Origin: Betaproteobacteria bacterium
GTDB lineage: Bacteria; Pseudomonadota; Gammaproteobacteria; Burkholderiales; Usitatibacteraceae
Assembly: GCA_012274175.1 (NCBI GenBank)
Contig: JAAOZZ010000030.1
Span: forward strand, 1 to 15,548
Length of the DNA: 15,548 nt
Reading direction: 5' to 3'
Shown here: piece after piece, positions 9,529 to 15,548 of the stretch
Position numbering within the stretch: the first letter of the stretch is position 1
Layout of the letters: every line of letters starts with the position of its first letter
Program-made: the position numbers and the translations under genes
The notes under the pieces: model-generated
Database searches by the model: none
Seen by the model: only the letters and a program-made list of their open reading frames with translations
What the model was told of the DNA's origin: nothing

Positions 9529-10227
9529 ATGCCCAGAGTCTTCGCAATCGTGCCGGCCGCAGGACAAGGCACTCGCATCGGCGATGCGGTCCCCAAGCAG
9601 TACATTCCCGTCGGCGGAAAACCGATGATGTTCCATTCCATCGCGGCGCTGGCGGGCGTGGCGCGCATCGAGCGCATCTTCGTCGTGCTCTCGCCGCTCG
9701 ACCCCCATTGGGCGGCCCACGACTGGAGTGCCGTCGCCGATCGCGTGGAGACGCTCTTCGCCGGCGGCGCGCACCGTCCCGACACGGTCCTGAACGCCCT
9801 GCGCCTGCTCGAGGGCCGCATGGCGAAGGACGACTGGGTGCTCGTGCACGATGCCGCGCGGCCCTGCGTTTCCACCGATCTGGTCGAGCAGTTCCTGGAC
9901 GAGCTGGGCGAGGACCCGATCGGGGGACTGCTCGCGATGCCGCTCGCCGACACGCTGAAGAGCGCCGACGAAAGACAGCGCGTGGCCGCCACCATCCCGC
10001 GGCTGAACCTGTGGCGGGCCCAGACCCCGCAGATGTTCCGCCACGGGCTGCTGCGCAGTGGCCTCGAGCAGCGGCCCGACGCCACCGACGAGTCCCAGGC
10101 GGTGGAATCGCTCCATCACGCCCCGCGCCTGGTCGAGGGCGAGAACGGCAACATCAAGGTCACCTTCGCCGAAGACCTCTACCTCGCGGAGATGATCCTG
10201 CGCCGCCAGGGAAGGATTTCGCCATGA
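9529..10227 (+). CDS. ispD: 2-C-methyl-D-erythritol 4-phosphate cytidylyltransferase (IspD)
   Basis: Third step of the MEP isoprenoid pathway: joins CTP and methylerythritol 4-phosphate to give CDP-ME. From ATG 9529 it is 232 aa, the usual length. Visible: the nucleotide-binding loop [16 protein letters not shown] (10-25), VHDAARP (106-112), RAQTPQMF (163-170), TDES (187-190) and the C-terminal [10 protein letters not shown] (208-217). A GTG at 9493 in frame would add 12 Arg/Thr-rich residues and is unlikely, as the family starts shortly before the nucleotide loop. Its TGA overlaps the ispF ATG by 4 nt (ATGA), which suggests translational coupling. The ispD-ispF pairing is the common proteobacterial arrangement. 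Confidence 0.97.
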   Translation: MPRVFAIVPAAGQGTRIGDAVPKQYIPVGGKPMMFHSIAALAGVARIERIFVVLSPLDPHWAAHDWSAVADRVETLFAGGAHRPDTVLNALRLLEGRMAKDDWVLVHDAARPCVSTDLVEQFLDELGEDPIGGLLAMPLADTLKSADERQRVAATIPRLNLWRAQTPQMFRHGLLRSGLEQRPDATDESQAVESLHHAPRLVEGENGNIKVTFAEDLYLAEMILRRQGRISP

Positions 10228-10697
10228 GCCTTCGCATCGGGCACGGATTCGACGTGCATCGCCTCGTGGCCGGCCGCAGGCTCGTGCTGGGCGGCGTGCA
10301 CATCGACCATCCCCAGGGCCTGCTCGGCCACAGCGACGCGGACGTGCTGCTGCACGCGATCTGCGACGCCTTGCTCGGGGCCGCCGCCCTGGGAGACATC
10401 GGCCGGCATTTCCCCGACACCGACCCGCGCTACCGGGGCATCGACAGCCGCGAGCTGCTGCGCCACGTGGCGCGGCTGCTCGCCGAGCGCGGCCTGCGGG
10501 TGGCCAACGTCGACGCCACCATCGTCGCCGAAGCGCCGCGCATGGCGCCCCACATCGCGCAGATGGTGGCCCACATCGCCTCTGACCTTTCCATCGCCCC
10601 GGGGCGCGTGAACGTGAAGGCGACCAGCACCGAGCAGCTCGGCTACACCGGCCGCGGCGAAGGCATCGCCGCCCACGCCGTGTGCCTCATTGAATGA
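10224..10697 (+). CDS. ispF: 2-C-methyl-D-erythritol 2,4-cyclodiphosphate synthase (IspF)
   Basis: Fifth step of the MEP pathway: cyclises CDP-ME 2-phosphate to ME-2,4-cyclodiphosphate with loss of CMP; a homotrimer with a zinc site. 157 aa, typical. The metal ligands are visible in GHGFDVH (Asp10, His12) and in LLHAICDAL (His44). GHSDADV (35-41), [11 protein letters not shown] (58-68) and [14 protein letters not shown] (134-147) are the other family blocks. The ATG overlaps the ispD stop, with AAGGA about 8 nt upstream inside ispD. The stop codon directly abuts the inverted repeat that follows. No truncation or missing residue is seen. Confidence 0.98.
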   Translation: MSLRIGHGFDVHRLVAGRRLVLGGVHIDHPQGLLGHSDADVLLHAICDALLGAAALGDIGRHFPDTDPRYRGIDSRELLRHVARLLAERGLRVANVDATIVAEAPRMAPHIAQMVAHIASDLSIAPGRVNVKATSTEQLGYTGRGEGIAAHAVCLIE

Positions 10698-10757
10698 AAA
10701 AAGGGGTCAGGTTACTTTTTCGACCCGCCTGGCGAAAAAGTAACCTGACCCCTTTTT
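10698..10757. terminator. perfect 25-bp inverted repeat, probable bidirectional terminator
   Basis: Arms 10698-10722 and 10733-10757 are exact reverse complements around a 10-nt loop. Each strand shows an A-run, GGGGTCAGGTTAC and a T-run, and ends in T5 on the outer side. It fills nearly all the space between the convergent stops of ispF (10697) and the kinase gene (10762), fitting a rho-independent terminator working both ways. The stem is far longer than a terminator needs, and the core motif resembles palindromes I recall near REP-type transposases. It may therefore be a domesticated mobile palindrome; that part is unverified. Confidence 0.8.
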
Positions 10758-10761
10758 CGCT

Positions 10762-12051
10762 TCAGCGGCGGAATTGCGCGAGCACCGACGAGGTCCAGGT
10801 GAGCCGCTCGATGAGGGTGCGGAGGAACTCGCGGTTGAAGCGCAGCTGGCAGCCCTCGGAGAGGGACTCGAGGTGGGTCGCCTGGATCTTCAGCAGCTGC
10901 ACCTCGGAGACCGAGATGATCGAGGCGGAGCGCCGGGCGCGATCGCCCGAGAGGTAGGCCATCTCGCCGAAGCAGTCGCCTTCCTTGAGGACGTTCAGGA
11001 GCTTGCCGTCCTTCACCACCTTCACCTGCCCGCCCACGATGATGAAGAAGGCCTGGCCCACCTCGCCCTCGAGGAGCAGGTTCTCGTCGCGGGAATGCGT
11101 CTCCCACACCGCGCCCCGCAGCACTTCCCAGAGCTCCGCGTCGCGGAACTCGCGGAAGAACGGGAGCGAACGCAGCTTGTTGAACTTCTCCGTGGAGCTG
11201 ATCTCGTGGGAGTAGCGCTCGAGCTGCGGGAAGGTGTTCGCGAGCTCGCTCGCCATCTCGAACCACGAGGCGTAGCGGACCTTGGGGTCCTTGTGCATCG
11301 CCTGCTTCACGATCTCCACCAGCTTGCCGGGCAGGTCGGGACGCAGCGTCTCGATGGGGACCGGATCCTCGTTCAGGATCTTGTTGATCATCGCGACCGA
11401 GTTCTCGGCGCGGAACGGGAGCTTCCCCGTGAGCAGCTCGTACATCACCACGCCCAGCGAGTAGATGTCCGATTGCACGCTCGGGCCTTCCTCGTTGATC
11501 TGCTCGGGCGACATGTACGCGGGGGAGCCCAGGAAGCCGTCGATCTGGGTGTGGGTCGCGTGCGAGATCTTCGCCGTGCCGAAGTCGCTGATCTTGATGT
11601 CGTCGCGGTCGGACAGCAATATGTTCGCCGGCTTGATGTCGCGGTGGATCACGCCGTTCTGGAACGCGTAGTCGAGCGCCCGGCACATCTTGAAGATCAC
11701 GAGCACGGCCTGGCGCACGGGCAGCAGGTTGGTCTCGGTGCAGAACTTCTTGAGCGACCCGCCCGGCACGTACTCCATCACGATGTAGCGCAGGTCCCCC
11801 TCGACCACCGCGTCGAAGACGCCGACGATGTTCGGGTGGTTCAACTTCCCGGCGAGGGAGGCCTCGTTGAGGAAGAGCTTCTCGAAGCGCTTGGCTTCCT
11901 CCTCGCCCATGTCGGCGTCGCTCTTGGCGACCTTGACGGCGACCTTGCGGTCGTTGAACGGGTCCTCCCCCAGGTACACGTCGGCGGACGCACCCTGCCC
12001 GAGCTCCGAAAGGATGGTGTACTTGCCGATCTTGTGAGGGCGCTCGGACAC
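10762..12051 (-). CDS. Ser/Thr protein kinase with C-terminal cyclic-nucleotide-binding domain
   Basis: Hanks-type kinase fused to a cNMP-binding-type barrel, 429 aa, soluble (no membrane segment seen). The kinase (about 11-275) looks complete: G-loop LGQGASADVYLG (17-28), VAVK Lys40, helix-C Glu63, HRDIKPAN (136-143, catalytic Asp138), DFG (156-158), SPE (181-183) and DIYSLGVVMYELLTG (195-209). Residues about 293-400 form the barrel, with cassette FGEMA (361-365) and RRSAS (373-377). The conserved Glu and Arg suggest a ligand pocket, but no ligand can be named. The likely start is GTG 12051, without a clear ribosome site. The gene lies 70 nt after selU on the same strand, so it may share a transcript or use its own promoter (TAAACT at 12099-12094 is a weak candidate). 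The substrate is unknown; expected output is cNMP-tuned phosphorylation. Confidence 0.93.
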   Translation of the reverse strand: MSERPHKIGKYTILSELGQGASADVYLGEDPFNDRKVAVKVAKSDADMGEEEAKRFEKLFLNEASLAGKLNHPNIVGVFDAVVEGDLRYIVMEYVPGGSLKKFCTETNLLPVRQAVLVIFKMCRALDYAFQNGVIHRDIKPANILLSDRDDIKISDFGTAKISHATHTQIDGFLGSPAYMSPEQINEEGPSVQSDIYSLGVVMYELLTGKLPFRAENSVAMINKILNEDPVPIETLRPDLPGKLVEIVKQAMHKDPKVRYASWFEMASELANTFPQLERYSHEISSTEKFNKLRSLPFFREFRDAELWEVLRGAVWETHSRDENLLLEGEVGQAFFIIVGGQVKVVKDGKLLNVLKEGDCFGEMAYLSGDRARRSASIISVSEVQLLKIQATHLESLSEGCQLRFNREFLRTLIERLTWTSSVLAQFRR

Positions 12052-12121
12052 GTTGCGCGAAGGAGTGTTTCCGCCGGTGGGACTTTTGGCGTGAGTTTAA
12101 CCGATTGGGCGCTCGGGCGGC

Positions 12122-13210
12122 CTACCCGTGCTCGCGCACGAGCGTGCGCGCGATGCGCAGGAACGCCGCACGGTCCACGCCGTGCACCGCCACGGGCGTG
12201 GCCGAGGGCGCATCGCGGTAGTTGCGCTCGAGCGAGCGCCGGTACGCGGGGTCGTAGTGGCTCTCGAGCAGGTCGCGCACGAGGGGCTCCCATTCGCCGC
12301 GGTCCAGGTGCTCCTTCCAGCGCTCGATGCGCCCCGCGCCGTGCAGCGGGCGCAGGCACTCGAGCTTTTCGGCGAGGGCGCCGGGGTTCGCGGTGAAATG
12401 GGCGTAATCCTCGAGCAGGAGGGCCATCCGTCCGGCCTCCGCGGCCTCGAGCCGGAAGCATCGCGCGTCGCGCATGCGATCGATGAGTTCGCCGGGAACC
12501 CGCAGGTTGCCCACCTTGCGGCTCTCGGACTCGACGTACACCGGCCGACCAGGATCGAATCCCGAGAGCGCCGTCCAGATCGCGGTCTCGAAGGATTTCT
12601 GGGAGGGCTGGGGCGCGCCGGGCAGCTCGCCCAGCACCGAGCCGCGGTGGGCCGCGAGCGCTTCCAGGTCCAGCACCTGCGCCTCGGCCTGCGCCAGCGC
12701 TTCCAGCAGGCGGCTCTTGCCCGAGCCGGTCGCCCCGCAGATCACGTGGAGGCGATGCCGCGCGGGCAGCGTCTCGAGCTCGGTCACCACCTGGCGCCGG
12801 AACGCCTTGTAGCCACCGTCCAGGCGCACGGCGTCCCATCCCACCTGGCGCAGCACGTGGGCGAGGGAGCCCGAGCGCCCGCCTCCGCGCCAGCAGTAGA
12901 CCAGGGGTCGCCAATCCCGCGGCCGGTCGGCGAAGCGCTCCTCGATCGCTCGAGCGATGTTGCGTGCGACGAGCGGGGCGCCCACGCGCTTCGCCTCGAA
13001 GGAGGACTGCTGCTTGTAGAGGGTGCCCACGAGGGCGCGCTCGGCGTCGTCGAGCACCGGCGTGTTGAGGGCGCCGGGCAGGTGATCTTCGGCGAACTCC
13101 GAGGGGCTGCGCGCGTCGAGCACGTCGTCGAACGCGCGCAGCTCGGCGAGCGCGAGCGGGGGCGCGACCTGGGAGCCGGCACGCTCGCGATGGAAAGGCA
13201 GCTCCGTCAC
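12122..13210 (-). CDS. selU: tRNA 2-selenouridine synthase (SelU/MnmH/YbbB)
   Basis: Converts 2-thiouridine at the tRNA wobble position (Lys, Glu, Gln tRNAs) to 2-selenouridine via a geranylated intermediate, using selenophosphate. 362 aa, the normal length. An N-terminal rhodanese domain (about 15-142) has the active-site Cys106 in VYCWRGGGRSGS. The C-terminal P-loop domain shows GATGSGKS (159-166) and the family segment YVESESRKVGNLRVP (225-239). GTG 13210 overlaps the tesA stop (GTGA), so translation is probably coupled. The frame stays open far upstream on this strand, but that is antisense shadow. A selD gene, needed for selenophosphate, is not in this window. Confidence 0.95.
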   Translation of the reverse strand: MTELPFHRERAGSQVAPPLALAELRAFDDVLDARSPSEFAEDHLPGALNTPVLDDAERALVGTLYKQQSSFEAKRVGAPLVARNIARAIEERFADRPRDWRPLVYCWRGGGRSGSLAHVLRQVGWDAVRLDGGYKAFRRQVVTELETLPARHRLHVICGATGSGKSRLLEALAQAEAQVLDLEALAAHRGSVLGELPGAPQPSQKSFETAIWTALSGFDPGRPVYVESESRKVGNLRVPGELIDRMRDARCFRLEAAEAGRMALLLEDYAHFTANPGALAEKLECLRPLHGAGRIERWKEHLDRGEWEPLVRDLLESHYDPAYRRSLERNYRDAPSATPVAVHGVDRAAFLRIARTLVREHG

Positions 13211-13827
13211 GATGCGCGCTTGCGCAGCAGCGGCTCGAGCGCCGTCCAGACGTTGTCGAGGATGCGCGCCTGGGCCGCGGCGGTCGGGTGCATCTGGTCG
13301 GCCTGGAAGAGCTCGGGCTGGTCGGCGAGGCCCGCCAGCAGGAAGGGCACCAGCGCCACGCGCTCCTTGGCCGCGAGCGCCGGATAGAGCTCCCGGAACT
13401 CGCGCGCGTAATCGATGCCATAATTCGGCGGAATCATGAGTCCCACGAGCACCGGCTCGGCACCGGCCTTGCGCACGATGCGGATCAACTGCGCGAGGTT
13501 GGAGCGGATCTCGGCGACGGGCTGGCCGCGCAGCGCGTCGTTGGCGCCCAGCTCGATCACCACGATGGCGGGCCGGTTGCGCGCGATGTCGCCCGCCAGC
13601 CGGCGCAGCCCGCCCGCGGTGGTCTCGCCGGAGATGCTCGCGTTGGCCACGCGCCACGAGGCGCCCGAGCGTGCGAGGCGCTGGGCGAGCAGGCTCACCC
13701 ATCCCTGGTCGGAGGCGAGGCCGTAGGCGGCCGAGAGGCTGTCGCCGAACACCATCACCGTGCGCGCGGCCGCGAGCGCGGGCGCCGCGAGCACCATCAG
13801 CGCGGCGGCGAGCAGCAGGCGGCGCAT
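13207..13827 (-). CDS. tesA: arylesterase / acyl-CoA thioesterase I (TesA-like SGNH hydrolase)
   Basis: Periplasmic GDSL/SGNH hydrolase acting on thioesters, aryl esters and lysophospholipids. From ATG 13827 it is 206 aa, like E. coli TesA (208). A signal peptide (MRRLLLAAALMVLAAPALA) precedes block I FGDSLS (27-32, nucleophile Ser30). Block II is the Gly of SGETT (66-70), block III GAND (94-97) and block V DQMHP (177-181, Asp177/His180). An in-frame ATG at 13842 would add MFSTL; the two ATGs lie in the two units of a 15-bp tandem repeat. No Shine-Dalgarno is seen before either. The gene is divergent from ybbA, as in E. coli, and its stop overlaps the selU start. Confidence 0.95.
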   Translation of the reverse strand: MRRLLLAAALMVLAAPALAAARTVMVFGDSLSAAYGLASDQGWVSLLAQRLARSGASWRVANASISGETTAGGLRRLAGDIARNRPAIVVIELGANDALRGQPVAEIRSNLAQLIRIVRKAGAEPVLVGLMIPPNYGIDYAREFRELYPALAAKERVALVPFLLAGLADQPELFQADQMHPTAAAQARILDNVWTALEPLLRKRAS

Positions 13828-13854
13828 CAACGTGGAAAACATCAACTTGGAAGC
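13825..13854. repeat. 15-bp tandem direct repeat at the tesA/ybbA starts
   Basis: CATCAACGTGGAAAA (13825-13839) is followed directly by CATCAACTTGGAAGC (13840-13854); 12 of 15 bases match. On the minus strand each unit ends in ATG, giving the two in-frame tesA starts (13827, 13842). On the plus strand each unit carries a GTG or TTG (13832, 13847) in the ybbA frame. The unit is five codons long, so the duplication preserves both frames. Confidence 0.7.
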
Positions 13855-13876
13855 ATCGCTGGATCGGAAGGCCATT

Positions 13877-14539
13877 GTGAGGGCAGAGGGCGTGACCAAA
13901 CAAGTCGCGACCCCGGACCACGTCCTCACCATCGTGCGGGATGCGACGTTCGAAATCCGCGCCGGCGAGGCGGTGGCGATCCTCGGCGCCTCGGGCTCGG
14001 GCAAGTCCACCCTGCTGGGATTGCTGGCGGGGCTGGACGTTCCGACCACCGGGCGGGTGTGGATCGACGGCGAGGACCTCTTCGCCCTGGACGAGGACGG
14101 CAGGGCGCGCCTGCGGGGCCGCATGGTGGGCTTTGTGTTCCAGTCCTTCCAGCTCCTGCCGGCGTTGACCGCCCTCGAGAACGTAATGCTTCCCCTCGAG
14201 CTCTCGGGCGGCGCCGATGCCGCGGCGCGCGCCCGCGAGGTGCTCGGCCGCGTGGGACTCGCCGAGCGCCTCGGCCACTATCCGCGCCAGCTCTCCGGGG
14301 GCGAGCAGCAGCGCGTGGCCGTGGCGCGCGCGTTCGTCACGCAGCCGAAGGTGCTCTTCGCCGACGAGCCCACGGGCAACCTCGACTCGGCCACCGGCGA
14401 GAACGTGATCGAGCTGCTGTTCGAGATGAACCGCGAGCGCGGCGCGACCCTGGTGCTCGTCACCCACGACTCGGAGCTCGCCAGGCGCTGCGACCGGCGC
14501 ATCCACATCGCCGGCGGGGAGTTGACCCATGAAAACTGA
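13877..14539 (+). CDS. ybbA: ABC transporter ATP-binding protein (YbbA/LolD-like)
   Basis: Cytoplasmic ATPase subunit of a MacB/LolD-type (type VII) exporter; partner of the YbbP permease downstream. From GTG 13877 it is 220 aa. Motifs: Walker A GASGSGKST (37-45), Q-loop Gln89, signature LSGGEQ (139-144), Walker B VLFADEP (159-165), D-loop NLD and switch His197. GGAAGG (13866-13871) lies 5 nt before this GTG. The family usually has a few residues before the first strand (IVRAEG here), so TTG 13847 or GTG 13832 upstream are real alternatives. Divergence from tesA and linkage to ybbP match the E. coli tesA/ybbA-ybbP locus. The substrate is not known; lipids or lysophospholipids are a guess from the tesA context. 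Confidence 0.93.
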   Translation: MRAEGVTKQVATPDHVLTIVRDATFEIRAGEAVAILGASGSGKSTLLGLLAGLDVPTTGRVWIDGEDLFALDEDGRARLRGRMVGFVFQSFQLLPALTALENVMLPLELSGGADAAARAREVLGRVGLAERLGHYPRQLSGGEQQRVAVARAFVTQPKVLFADEPTGNLDSATGENVIELLFEMNRERGATLVLVTHDSELARRCDRRIHIAGGELTHEN

Positions 14540-14558
14540 TTCGACGGGCGGCCGATGA
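14529..14558 (+). CDS. possible 9-codon mini-cistron between ybbA and ybbP
   Basis: ATG 14529 opens a 9-codon frame (MKTDSTGGR) with GGGGAG 7 nt upstream (14516-14521), a better ribosome site than ybbP itself has. It begins inside the ybbA end and its TGA (14556-14558) overlaps the ybbP ATG (14555) as ATGA. It could deliver ribosomes to the ybbP start. No peptide function is implied, and chance is possible. Confidence 0.3.
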   Translation: MKTDSTGGR

Positions 14559-15548
14559 AGACGTTCGTCCTGGCCGCCCGGATGCTGCGGCGAAACGGGA
14601 GCGCCGGGGAGCTGCGGGTGCTGCTGGCCGCGCTCTTCATCGCGGTGGCGAGCGTGACCACCGTGGGCTTCTTCGCCGACCGCGTGCAGGCCGCACTCGA
14701 CTCCCAGGCGAACGAGCTCCTGGGCGGCGATCTGGTGTTGATCTCGGACCATCCGCCGCCGCCCGCCTTCGCCGAAACCGCGCGCCGGGAAGGGCTCGAA
14801 GCCGCAAGCACGCGCACCTTTCCGAGCATGGTTTCCGCGCCCGGCGGCGTGAGCCTCGCCGACATCAAGGCGGTGTCGCCGAACTTCCCGCTGCGGGGAC
14901 GCATCCGCATCTCCGATGCGCCCGGCGCGCCCGAACGCGAGGTCTCCGGCGGCCCGCGTCCCGGGACCGTGTGGATCGGGGTGCCGCTCGCCGCGCGCAT
15001 CGGCGTGAAGGTGGGTGACGCCCTGGAGGTGGGACGTGCGCGCCTCGTGATCGCCGCGGTGATCACGCGCGAGCCCGACAGCGTGCTCGATTACTTCGGC
15101 ATCGCCCCGCGCGTGCTGATGAACGAGGCGGACCTGGAGGCCACGGGCCTCATCCAGGTGGGCAGCCGGGTGGGATATCGCCTGCTGCTGGGCGGCGAGC
15201 CGAAGGCGATCGAGCGCTACCGCAAGGAAATGGCGCGCGTGCTCGGCCGCGGCGAGCGCATGGAAGGCGTGCGCGACGCGCGCAGCGAGGTGCGCACCGC
15301 GCTCGAGCGGGCGCAGCGCTTCCTCGGCCTCGCGTCCCTGCTCTCCGTCGTGCTCGCATCCGTCGCGGTGGCGTTGGCCGCGCGGCGCTTTTCCCAGCGC
15401 CAGATGGACGCGGCGGCCACCATGCGCTGCCTCGGGGCGACCCAGGCGCGGCTCTTCGGGATCCACGCCTGGCAGTTCGCCGTGCTCGGAGTCGCCGGGT
15501 GCGCTCTGGGATGCGCCGCGGGATACGGCGCCCAGGCGATCCTGGCCC
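14555..15548 (+). CDS. ybbP: ABC transporter permease YbbP-like (FtsX/MacB fold), 3' end outside window
   Basis: Inner-membrane permease of the YbbA-YbbP exporter; 331 codons are visible and E. coli YbbP has about 800, so well over half is missing at the right edge. A first membrane helix (about 22-40) is followed by a periplasmic domain with NELLGGDLVL (53-62), ITREPDSVLDYFGIAPRVLMN (170-190) and QVGSRVGYRL (201-210). These match blocks of E. coli YbbP that I recall (EPDSG..., APRLMMNLADV, QPGSRV). Two more helices (about 257-276 and 303-328) flank MRCLGATQARLFGI, the FtsX-type coupling segment. The start lies 15 nt after the ybbA stop, with a weak ribosome site. The gene is intact up to the edge. 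Confidence 0.92.
   Translation, partial: MKTFVLAARMLRRNGSAGELRVLLAALFIAVASVTTVGFFADRVQAALDSQANELLGGDLVLISDHPPPPAFAETARREGLEAASTRTFPSMVSAPGGVSLADIKAVSPNFPLRGRIRISDAPGAPEREVSGGPRPGTVWIGVPLAARIGVKVGDALEVGRARLVIAAVITREPDSVLDYFGIAPRVLMNEADLEATGLIQVGSRVGYRLLLGGEPKAIERYRKEMARVLGRGERMEGVRDARSEVRTALERAQRFLGLASLLSVVLASVAVALAARRFSQRQMDAAATMRCLGATQARLFGIHAWQFAVLGVAGCALGCAAGYGAQAILA

Noticed and set aside
10774..12396. 540-codon open frame antisense to the kinase gene
   Set aside because: Composition is typical of a GC-rich shadow, and the opposite strand carries a complete kinase-barrel protein.
12122..15466. Open frame of about 1,100 codons on the minus strand running through selU, tesA and antisense to ybbA/ybbP
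   Set aside because: Only its last 362 codons (selU) resemble a protein; the rest is Arg/Ala/Gly/His-rich antisense shadow produced by high GC at third codon positions.

Overview
The window is visibly GC-rich with strong G/C preference at third codon positions. It carries closely packed core chromosomal genes with short intergenic gaps. The gene families (LolA, FtsK with a gamma domain, MltF-type lipoprotein, TesA, SelU, YbbA/YbbP) indicate a Gram-negative proteobacterium. The protein character and gene order suggest a betaproteobacterium, possibly environmental; I cannot name a genus from sequence alone. I saw no tRNA, rRNA, CRISPR array, phage gene or transposase gene, and no stretch above 300 bases lacks a gene.

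Region 1 (1-8073). trxB (thioredoxin reductase) is on the minus strand and is divergent from a plus-strand block: a CRP/FNR-family regulator, ftsK (chromosome segregation), lolA (lipoprotein carrier), rarA (replication-fork AAA+ ATPase), serS (seryl-tRNA synthetase) and a histidine-phosphatase gene. The order matches E. coli trxB-lrp-ftsK-lolA-rarA-serS, except that a CRP/FNR protein sits where E. coli has lrp. Two copies of a hairpin-forming repeat lie at the ftsK-lolA junction and run into the lolA signal-peptide codons.

Region 2 (8037-10697). A membrane-bound lytic transglycosylase (mltF-like, minus) converges on and overlaps the phosphatase gene. Divergent from it is the ispD-ispF pair of the MEP isoprenoid pathway, with a 4-nt start/stop overlap. 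A perfect 25-bp inverted repeat between ispF and the next gene looks like a bidirectional terminator and may be a mobile-type palindrome.

Region 3 (10762-15548). On the minus strand are tesA (esterase/thioesterase), selU/mnmH (tRNA 2-selenouridine synthase, coupled to tesA) and a Ser/Thr protein kinase fused to a C-terminal cyclic-nucleotide-binding domain. Divergent from tesA is a lipoprotein/lipid-type ABC exporter pair, ybbA-ybbP; ybbP runs off the right edge.

Most of the window is housekeeping DNA. The least ordinary items are the kinase-cNMP-binding fusion, the in-frame palindromic repeats in the lolA start region, a 15-bp tandem duplication carrying alternative start codons for both tesA and ybbA, a 9-codon mini-cistron bridging ybbA and ybbP, and several start codons sitting 6-7 nt behind a -10-like hexamer (possible leaderless mRNAs). 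I found no convincing new multi-gene system.
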